Below, in pieces: positions 1-5,307 of a DNA stretch of 11,160 nt. The position numbers and the translations under genes are program-made. This stretch comes from Candidatus Manganitrophaceae bacterium (lineage in GTDB: Bacteria; Nitrospirota; Nitrospiria; SBBL01; Manganitrophaceae), in the NCBI GenBank assembly GCA_004297235.1, contig SCUR01000216.1, positions 1-11,160 of the forward strand, in the 5' to 3' direction. The notes under the pieces were generated by a model. That model did no database searches, had not been told where the DNA came from, and saw only the letters and a list, made by a program, of their open reading frames with translations. Position 1 is the stretch's first letter; every line of letters starts with the position of its first letter.

Positions 1-26
1 TTAAAGTTAATCAAGCGAGGTCGCCC

Positions 27-2354
27 ATGGACTCTGCAACGGGAGAACTACAATTTGTCACCTTGGAAGGATTGATCGCATACGGCGAGGCGGTGGCGCG
101 GCGCACCCCGCCGGAAGGGGTCACCTTTCCCCCTTCCCCGAAACCAAACCCCGATCGCCTCCGGCTCGCTCGGGAAGCGGCCCCGAAGATGAGGGCCTTT
201 GTCGATCGGGCGCAGCAGGGATTTCAAGACGCCAATGCCTATCGAACGGCGCGTCAGAGATTGATCGAGGAGGGATGCGGGGGTGATCTTCTGCTCTTCT
301 TCGCCGCTTGGAATCGCCTCCTGGCCGAAGGAGGCCTCGCCCCCTTGCTTCGAAGCCCCATCCTTTCGGTTCAGAAACCGCTCGGCCGCCGGCCGGTGGC
401 GATCGTCCCACGGACCCAATTAACCCCGCAGCTGGCGGAGGGGCGGATCGTCCTCGATCTCGGAGATGATCGCTTCTGGCTCCTCCCGCGAGATCTCAGC
501 GGACGAACCCTCCTCTTCACGATGCGCCATGGAGTCTCCCGCGTCGAAAGCAAGACGCATCGCGTCGGCAGCCGCCTCGCCAACACGTTGGAGTTGGGGA
601 AAGGGATCCCGAAGGCCGATGCGGTCGGCGCGGCCCTCGCCCGGATGGTCGGGGTCGTCGGCCAACAGCTCGATTTCCTCCATTTGGAAAACTACCTCGA
701 CCCGCGGTCCTTCCGGCATCAGATCAGCAGCAGCCCGAACACGCGCCAGCTCTTCGAGCGGGTCGCGGGGGCGCTCATCGCGAACTATCAGGATGTCCAA
801 GCCGCCACAATCGACCCGGCCTTGGAATCTCAAGATTTCGGATGGGTCACCGGCCTGGAGAAGACCGCCGAGGCGGAGGAAGCAGGGCGCGCTTTTGGAG
901 TCGACGCCAAAACCGCCAAGCGGCTGATGAAGCATCCCCTCTACTGCTACCCCGGAGGCAATTCGTTCTTCGATCTCTACGTCGATGTCGTCGACGGCCT
1001 GCATCGGATCGCCCGATCGAACCAGGGAGGGGTCGCCGCGCTCTACACCCACAGCTCCACGCTGCGGGCCTTGATCACCTATCTCGACCCCCGGCCCTTT
1101 CATGAAGCCTTCTCCGAATTCGGAGAGTACAAAGAGGGCCAGGACAACGTCGTCCTTCTTTCGTATGAAAACGGCCGGCTCTCCGGCTACTCGACGGCGG
1201 TGGGGCTCTCCGAGCGGGAGCGGACGGCGCGAGAGGCCTGGATCACCGTGGAGCGGGAGCGGACCGGAAAGGTGACGCTGCGCCCGCACCAGATCCGCCA
1301 AGTCGTCGCGCTGGTTTCCGGCGGGGATTTCGCCGGCGCCGGGGCCGCGCTCAAAGAGCTTCGGGCCGCCGGAGATCGGAGGGGGATTGCGGTCCACTTC
1401 GTCCGCCACGGATTCTTAGGGTTGGTCAATAACTGGATTGAACAATTCACCGAGCGGGAGATGCGCGGGATGGCCGGCTTCGCCAGCAGTCCCATCGGAA
1501 GCAGTCGCTTCGAAGATTTCAAAGAGGAAGAGGTCCAACAGGTCGCGATGCGGAATCTGGCGCCCTATCTGGAGAACGGCGCCCTGGTGGTCATCGGGGG
1601 AGACGGAAGTCTTCGCGGCGCCCGCGCCTTGTTTGAAAAATTCGGCGTGCAGGTGGTCGGCCTTCCGGGAACGATCGACGACAACCTCGCCGGGACGACC
1701 TCGCTCGGCTTTCATTCGGCGGTCGCGCTGGCCAACCACTCGTTCGAATCGCTGAAGGCGACGAGCGCGGCGATGGGGAGCATTTTCTTTGTCGAGGTGA
1801 TGGGGGCGGGGGCCGGCCATCTCGCGCTCGCCTGCGCCTATCAGGCCCGCGCCGAAGGGGTCTTGGTAAACGAACATCCCGACCCCGACGCCTACATCGA
1901 CCAGGTGATTCTGGGAAATCTTAAGCGGTCGATGGGGGTGCCGAACAAAAGCCACCTTTTCGTGGTGGCGGAGAAGACGCCGCATCGGCATCATCCGATG
2001 GGAGGGGTGCATGGGCTGGTCGACTATATCGCCCAGACGATTGCGAAGTGGCCCTCCCCGCGAACGGAGCAGGGCCACTATCCGTTGACAGTGGCGACGA
2101 AGGCGACCATCCTCGGCCACACCCTGCGGGGCGCGCCGCCGACCCCTCTGGATAAGATCCTCGGGCAGCATTTCGCTTACGAGACCCTCCACCGCCTGGT
2201 GGAACGGCCGGAGAGTGCGGTCGGCTGTCTTCTGGCCTGCCGGGGAGAAGGACCGGTCGAAGCGATCCCGCTTCACAGCGTCACGGCGAAACCATTCGAC
2301 TGGGAGCTCTTCTCACGGATGCACGGGCTGGATTCGATTAGGAATCCGGAATGA
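27..2354 (+). CDS. Histidine phosphatase-phosphofructokinase fusion protein
   Basis: This is a 775-residue two-domain protein, more than twice the usual bacterial PFK length (about 320). Residues 1-160 are helical and unrecognised. Residues 163-370 look like a histidine phosphatase: RHG at 167-169, SSSPNTR with R240, and a second catalytic-type His in YTHSS (H342). Residues 425-770 are a PFK-A-fold kinase: SGGD 431-434, SSRF with R494 (E. coli R72), GGDGS 524-528, PGTIDDN 547-553, VEVMG 589-593, GHTLRG 697-702. Gly527 and Gly548 are the residues typical of ATP- rather than PPi-dependent enzymes. Several E. coli fructose-6-phosphate contacts are changed in an ungapped alignment: R162 to S585, R171 to A594, R243 to K692, D129 to N553. 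E222, H249 and R252 are kept as E649, H698 and R701. The ATG has a GAGG ribosome site at 17-20. The fold calls are firm. Whether it is a bifunctional fructose-phosphate enzyme, a regulator, or acts on another sugar phosphate is inference. Confidence 0.9.
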   Translation: MDSATGELQFVTLEGLIAYGEAVARRTPPEGVTFPPSPKPNPDRLRLAREAAPKMRAFVDRAQQGFQDANAYRTARQRLIEEGCGGDLLLFFAAWNRLLAEGGLAPLLRSPILSVQKPLGRRPVAIVPRTQLTPQLAEGRIVLDLGDDRFWLLPRDLSGRTLLFTMRHGVSRVESKTHRVGSRLANTLELGKGIPKADAVGAALARMVGVVGQQLDFLHLENYLDPRSFRHQISSSPNTRQLFERVAGALIANYQDVQAATIDPALESQDFGWVTGLEKTAEAEEAGRAFGVDAKTAKRLMKHPLYCYPGGNSFFDLYVDVVDGLHRIARSNQGGVAALYTHSSTLRALITYLDPRPFHEAFSEFGEYKEGQDNVVLLSYENGRLSGYSTAVGLSERERTAREAWITVERERTGKVTLRPHQIRQVVALVSGGDFAGAGAALKELRAAGDRRGIAVHFVRHGFLGLVNNWIEQFTEREMRGMAGFASSPIGSSRFEDFKEEEVQQVAMRNLAPYLENGALVVIGGDGSLRGARALFEKFGVQVVGLPGTIDDNLAGTTSLGFHSAVALANHSFESLKATSAAMGSIFFVEVMGAGAGHLALACAYQARAEGVLVNEHPDPDAYIDQVILGNLKRSMGVPNKSHLFVVAEKTPHRHHPMGGVHGLVDYIAQTIAKWPSPRTEQGHYPLTVATKATILGHTLRGAPPTPLDKILGQHFAYETLHRLVERPESAVGCLLACRGEGPVEAIPLHSVTAKPFDWELFSRMHGLDSIRNPE

Positions 2355-2355
2355 G

Positions 2356-2376
2356 GAATCGGAACCCGATTCTTTT
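2356..2376 (+). terminator. Rho-independent terminator after the phosphatase-PFK gene
   Basis: A perfect 7-bp stem (GAATCGG/CCGATTC) with a 3-nt AAC loop is followed at once by TTTT. It begins 2 nt after the TGA stop. The T-run is short, so termination may be only moderate. On the minus strand the same hairpin lacks a T-tract, so it is a poor terminator for the convergent 2400-2807 gene. Confidence 0.6.
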
Positions 2377-2399
2377 GACTTCGATGCCCATTGTTTTCG

Positions 2400-2807
2400 T
2401 CAGTCTCCGATCGCGAGCAGCGGCCATCCCCCTCTCCTCGCTTCGTCGCTGAGCTCCCGCAACGCCAGTAGAAATTGGAGCGCCCCGTCGCGGCTGCACG
2501 GTTTCCCCTCCGGCTCGGTCTCCAGGCCGATCACCTCCGGCGGCTCCAGCAACGGCGGCAGCGCCTCCTTCCCGTAAAGCCCCTCCAGGATCGAGAGAAG
2601 ATCGTCCACCTCCCGCTCCAAGAGGGAGAGCCGTCCTCCCTCGAAGCGGGTATCGGCGTACGGGTCCAGGTTGGTTAAATTGGGAAGAGGGATCCCCTTC
2701 TGAATGGAAACCCGCCGAAAGTATTCCCGCAGCTCCGGCTCCAAAACAAGCGCCTTCTCTCTTCGGGCTTCCTCGGGGGAGACTCCGATCGCAAAGGTGA
2801 TCGCCAT
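2400..2807 (-). CDS. Probable immunity protein for the upstream BECR-like toxin (hypothetical)
   Basis: This 135-residue acidic soluble protein has no signal peptide or membrane segment. I cannot assign a named family with certainty. The C-terminal stretch ends in a hydrophobic, Gly-containing PLLAIGD tail, preceded by a Leu-rich helix (residues about 108-121); this resembles small immunity proteins that I recall next to BECR-fold toxins. The start ATG overlaps the stop codon of the preceding exported protein by one base (TAATG), with GGTGA about 4 nt upstream as a ribosome site. The two are therefore almost certainly translationally coupled, as expected for a toxin and its immunity partner. 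The cytoplasmic location fits an RNase neutraliser that protects the producer. The coupling is seen in the sequence; the immunity role is inferred from position and size. It could instead be an unrelated conserved hypothetical protein. Confidence 0.72.
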   Translation of the reverse strand: MAITFAIGVSPEEARREKALVLEPELREYFRRVSIQKGIPLPNLTNLDPYADTRFEGGRLSLLEREVDDLLSILEGLYGKEALPPLLEPPEVIGLETEPEGKPCSRDGALQFLLALRELSDEARRGGWPLLAIGD

Positions 2808-3400
2808 TACTTCACCGGAAAGGCGGTGACGACCCGCCCCCCCTCATCGATCACGACCCGCAGGGTGCGCAACGGCTTTTTCTCCGGGCTGGTGCCGATG
2901 CGGGTGCGGTAGGTCACTTCAAAAATATATCCGCGGCGCCCGTCGGTATTCTCTCGAATGCGCGCATCGGGACTCTTCAACGTGTAATCGATCCCGTCGC
3001 TGACATCAAAGCCCTTCACAAAGCGGCTTTTTCCCGGAACCGTCGCGTCGGAACCGTGCCGGGGCAGGATGTGTTGATAGAGGGTTTTGTTCGAGAGGAC
3101 ATATCGGTCGGCCGCCCGCCGGGCGCGTTTCTTCAGCGCGGCGTCCGCCGCCGTTTCTTTTGTTTTAGTCGGCGGCGTCCTGACGTTTTTCATTTCTTGC
3201 GCCGCCGGACCGGACGGGACCGATGGAGCGGGACCGGGAATGGAATCGAGGAGGGACGAGGCCGGGGGGAGGCTCTCCACCTGAGAGAAATCTTCTCCGA
3301 AAAGAGCCAGCGCGGGAAAAAGGAAGAGAAGGGCCAGAAGGAGCCCCTTCCAAGGAAGAGAAGATAGAAACTGTATCGATCGAAGAAAGGCCTGATTCAC
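2807..3400 (-). CDS. Exported protein with C-terminal BECR/EndoU-like RNase toxin domain
   Basis: This is a 197-residue protein with a GTG start and only a weak ribosome site. Residues 18-34 form a hydrophobic core (GLLLALLFLFPALAL) preceded by a Lys, so it is a Sec signal peptide or N-terminal anchor; PALA at about 29-32 is a possible cleavage site. Residues 40-80 are a Pro/Ser/Ala-rich linker, and 80-100 are basic and helical. The last 100 residues carry the pattern I associate with BECR-fold (barnase/EndoU/colicin E5-D/RelE-like) toxin tips: HILPRH (H110, R114, H115), GKSRF (K124, S125, F127), then paired beta strands ending in RVVID and VVTAFP (T192). Such domains are metal-independent RNases, usually at the end of very large polymorphic toxins; here the tip is on a short exported protein. 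The next gene overlaps the stop codon and is the likely immunity protein. The domain assignment is by motif recognition only. Confidence 0.75.
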   Translation of the reverse strand: MNQAFLRSIQFLSSLPWKGLLLALLFLFPALALFGEDFSQVESLPPASSLLDSIPGPAPSVPSGPAAQEMKNVRTPPTKTKETAADAALKKRARRAADRYVLSNKTLYQHILPRHGSDATVPGKSRFVKGFDVSDGIDYTLKSPDARIRENTDGRRGYIFEVTYRTRIGTSPEKKPLRTLRVVIDEGGRVVTAFPVK

Positions 3401-3439
3401 GGAAGCGGATCTCGGGTCAGATTGTGCTGTATGCTAAAC

Positions 3440-3468
3440 GGTATACCGGATGATGCCCTCCTTGTCAA
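3440..3468 (-). promoter_or_regulatory. Sigma70-type promoter of the toxin-immunity pair, with palindrome
   Basis: On the minus strand a perfect -35 box TTGACA (3463-3468) is followed after exactly 17 nt by TATACC (3440-3445). Transcription would start near 3433, leaving a leader of about 33 nt before the GTG at 3400. The -10 box lies inside a perfect 10-bp palindrome, CGGTATACCG (3439-3448), which could be a repressor operator. No other promoter as close to consensus is visible in the window. Confidence 0.65.
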
Positions 3469-3496
3469 CGGACCGCGACGGTTAAAAAACGCGATC

Positions 3497-4258
3497 TTAC
3501 GACTTTTCCAGTTTTTTGAAATAATTTTGGATCCGCCGCGCGTTGGTGCCGACATCGCTCTTGCCGACCCGGGAGACCGAGCGGACGTCGATCCGGCTTC
3601 CGTTGTCGGCCGGGCGGATTCGGATCACGATATCATCCTTGAACCCGAACCAGAAGGTGGTGTCGGTCGCCTCGATCCGTCCCTCCTCCTTGTTCGCATC
3701 GACGATCTGCCAATCCATCGCCCGCGCCGCCGCCACCGCCCGGTCAAACGCTTGCTCGGGGGAGACCGGCAGAGTGATCGGGCCGAGGTCGGGATAGCCT
3801 CTCTTTTGTTGTTGGGCGATCTCCGGGCCGCCGTACTCGGCCGGGTTGGGGGAGCCTTCGCGGATGCGGAGGATCGCGACGAACTCCGGCGGATGGTCGG
3901 TGTCGGTGGTGATGTCGTGGATCGGCGGCACGCGCCGCGCGGTCATCATCCACTGCACCGGGATGGCGAAGATCGCAATCCCGACGGCGAAACCGAGCAA
4001 GGCGGTGATCTTCTCCGCCCGCGTCCCGCGGCGGCGCAGCCCGATGAGGCCGATCAGAGAGACGATCGCCGCCGCCGCCCCGCCGAGCGCCCCCCACTGC
4101 AGGAGCCAGAACCCGGTCCGGAAGTGCCATCGTTCCAAACGGGTCCCAAACCCCGCCGTGATCGCCATGAAGGCGGAGAGAAGGGCGAGAGAGAGACCGA
4201 TGCGGGCGAGATAAGCCCAGGCGGGTGTGCCTCGGGTTGTCTCTGTGCGTTCAGCCAT
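3497..4258 (-). CDS. DUF1499 family membrane protein
   Basis: This is a 253-residue protein. I chose the ATG at 4258 because AAGGA lies 7 nt upstream and because a good promoter lies at 4292-4321, inside any longer reading. Three hydrophobic segments (about 13-38, 48-74, 84-105) are followed by a globular domain from about 110 that opens with PPIHDITTD and DHPPEF, the hallmark start of DUF1499. The domain continues through GYPDLGP, AFDRAVAAA and a beta-rich WQIVDANKEEGRIEATD region to the end. The family is widespread and its biochemical function is unknown. The first hydrophobic segments may anchor the domain on the outer face of the inner membrane. The gene is about 96 nt upstream of, and codirectional with, the toxin gene, but the strong promoter between them argues for separate control. 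The family call is confident; no function can be given. Confidence 0.88.
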   Translation of the reverse strand: MAERTETTRGTPAWAYLARIGLSLALLSAFMAITAGFGTRLERWHFRTGFWLLQWGALGGAAAAIVSLIGLIGLRRRGTRAEKITALLGFAVGIAIFAIPVQWMMTARRVPPIHDITTDTDHPPEFVAILRIREGSPNPAEYGGPEIAQQQKRGYPDLGPITLPVSPEQAFDRAVAAARAMDWQIVDANKEEGRIEATDTTFWFGFKDDIVIRIRPADNGSRIDVRSVSRVGKSDVGTNARRIQNYFKKLEKS

Positions 4259-4291
4259 CGGATTTTCCTTATCGAGTGAAAGCGCAGCGCT

Positions 4292-4321
4292 ATCGTACCG
4301 GCAATCGACCCGCGAAGTCAA
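4292..4321 (-). promoter_or_regulatory. Candidate sigma70 promoter of the DUF1499 gene
   Basis: The minus strand has TTGACT (4316-4321), an 18-nt spacer and TACGAT (4292-4297), which is 5/6 and 4/6 to consensus. The start site would fall near 4285, giving a short leader that contains the AAGGA site for the ATG at 4258. Its position rules against the longer upstream ATG at 4321 as the true start. Confidence 0.5.
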
Positions 4322-4410
4322 TAAAACCGGATTAGAATCGATTAGAGAAGCGAATGGAATGGGCGTTGCCAGATTCCAATCTTGAAGTGATCAAGAAGAG
4401 AAAAAGCTTT

Positions 4411-4452
4411 GCCCCCTCACCCAACCCTCTTCCGTCCAAGGGGGGAGAGGGA
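4411..4452. repeat. C/G-rich intergenic inverted repeat
   Basis: The segment runs from CCCCCTCACCCAACCCTCT to GGGGGGAGAGGG. CCCTCT at 4425-4430 pairs with AGAGGG at 4446-4451 around a 15-nt loop. This 'CCCTCACCC...CCCTCT...GGGAGAGGG' layout resembles a class of dispersed intergenic repeats met in many bacterial genomes. Copy number in this genome cannot be seen from the window. Confidence 0.5.
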
Positions 4453-4498
4453 AATGAGACACGATCAACGATCCGCGGTCGACGAAATCAATGGAGGA

Positions 4499-4527
4499 TT
4501 GATTTCAACGGCCGACATCCGTTTAAA
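4499..4527 (+). promoter_or_regulatory. Candidate sigma70 promoter of the DUF2459 gene
   Basis: TTGATT (4499-4504), a 17-nt spacer and TTTAAA (4522-4527) match consensus at 5/6 and 4/6. Transcription would begin near 4534, leaving a leader of about 30 nt before the ATG at 4564. The call rests on spacing and box similarity only. Confidence 0.4.
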
Positions 4528-4563
4528 TGATCCCAGCCGCATTCATCAGAGCGTTAGGCAACC

Positions 4564-5268
4564 ATGCGTTCGTTGAGAACCCCGTTGATGCTGGCCGTTC
4601 TTCTCTGGGGGGCCTGCGCCGCCCCGAAGAACGCCCTCTTCCCTCCCGAAGCCGGCGCCCCTTCGAAACCGGTCTACATCGTCAACAACGGCTGGCACGC
4701 CAGCTTCGTCGTCCGGCGCGAAGATGTCCCGCCCCCGGTCTGGCCGGAGGGCGGCGACTTTCCGGAGGCGACGTATCTTGAAGTCGGATGGGGGGACAAG
4801 GATTACTATATGTCCTCCCGCTTCAATCTCTGGTATGCCTTCAAGGCGCTCTTCTGGCCGACGCGGAGCGTCCTTCACATCGTCGGTTTTAATGAGCCGC
4901 TTTCAGCTTTTTTTCCGGAGAGCGAGATCGTTGAGATCGACCTCGCCCCGGAAAGCTTCGCGCGGCTCTGCGACACCGTCCACGACAGCTACGCGCATGA
5001 CGACCGCGGCCGGACGATTCCGCTCGGACCGGGCCGCTATGGGAACAGCCTCTTCTATCTTTCAGACGAGAAGTACCACCTCTTCAAAACGAGCAACGTC
5101 TGGACGGCCCGGGCCCTCCGGTCGGCCGGCGTTCCGGTCCATCCCGGCCGCTCGATCACCGCAGGAGGGTTGGCGGCGCAAGTGCGCCCGTTCGGCCGGC
5201 CCCTTCCCGGACCCGGCCGGGAAGATCGAATCGAGCGGTCTGATTCTCCGCTCCCGGCGGGGAAATAG
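4564..5268 (+). CDS. DUF2459 (TIGR02117-like) putative lipoprotein
   Basis: This is a 234-residue protein. Residues 1-18 form a short lipoprotein-like signal (basic start, hydrophobic core, then WGAC with Cys18); the Trp at -3 makes the lipobox imperfect. Family hallmarks follow: YIVNNGWHASFVV with GWH at 43-45, LEVGWGDKDYY at 72-82, GRYGNSLFYLSDEKYHLF around 157-174, and SNVWTARALRSAGVPV at 177-192. The family is of unknown function; its conserved His and a later Cys have suggested to me an NlpC/P60-like papain fold. In relatives I remember, the last motif reads TCNTW, whereas here the Cys position is Ser177. The C-terminal 25 residues are Pro/Arg-rich and look family-atypical. The ribosome site (AGG near 4556) is weak. 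The gene ends 39 nt before the PEP carboxylase start and is codirectional with it, but that gene has its own promoter. Confidence 0.82.
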   Translation: MRSLRTPLMLAVLLWGACAAPKNALFPPEAGAPSKPVYIVNNGWHASFVVRREDVPPPVWPEGGDFPEATYLEVGWGDKDYYMSSRFNLWYAFKALFWPTRSVLHIVGFNEPLSAFFPESEIVEIDLAPESFARLCDTVHDSYAHDDRGRTIPLGPGRYGNSLFYLSDEKYHLFKTSNVWTARALRSAGVPVHPGRSITAGGLAAQVRPFGRPLPGPGREDRIERSDSPLPAGK

Positions 5269-5272
5269 AAGC

Positions 5273-5301
5273 TTGATTCCATGCCGAAACGCTGTTAGAT
5301 T
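5273..5301 (+). promoter_or_regulatory. Candidate ppc promoter predicting a leaderless transcript
   Basis: TTGATT (5273-5278), a 17-nt spacer and TAGATT (5296-5301) match consensus at 5/6 and 4/6. The -10 box ends only 6 nt before the ATG at 5308, so the normal start distance puts +1 on or next to the A of the start codon. No Shine-Dalgarno sequence lies in the intervening AGCCGG. Confidence 0.5.
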
Positions 5302-5307
5302 AGCCGG

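Larger units (their letters stand above)
4259..4563. other. Divergent intergenic region between DUF1499 and DUF2459 genes
   Basis: This is about 305 nt between two divergent genes. It holds the DUF1499 promoter at its left end, a C/G-rich inverted repeat near 4411-4452, and a candidate promoter at 4499-4527 for the lipoprotein gene. A short perfect inverted repeat, CTTGA/TCAAG, lies at 4381-4395. No open reading frame with a credible start and ribosome site is seen. Confidence 0.6.

Noticed and set aside
420..1409. 329-codon minus-strand open frame, and a similar one at 1416-2276
   Set aside because: Both are antisense to the phosphatase-PFK fusion, whose motifs run continuously through the region. 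They have no family motifs.
2355..2399. Bidirectional terminator for the convergent genes at 2354/2400
   Set aside because: The hairpin has a T-run only on the plus strand, so I count it for the plus-strand gene only.
3422..4279. 285-codon plus-strand open frame
   Set aside because: It is antisense to the DUF1499 gene and its translation is dominated by Arg, Asp, Gly and Pro. The minus-strand gene has membrane segments, the DUF1499 motifs, a ribosome site and a promoter.
4259..4321. Longer start for the DUF1499 gene (ATG at 4321)
   Set aside because: The extra 21 codons overlap the candidate promoter and ribosome site of the shorter form, and the added residues are not family-like.
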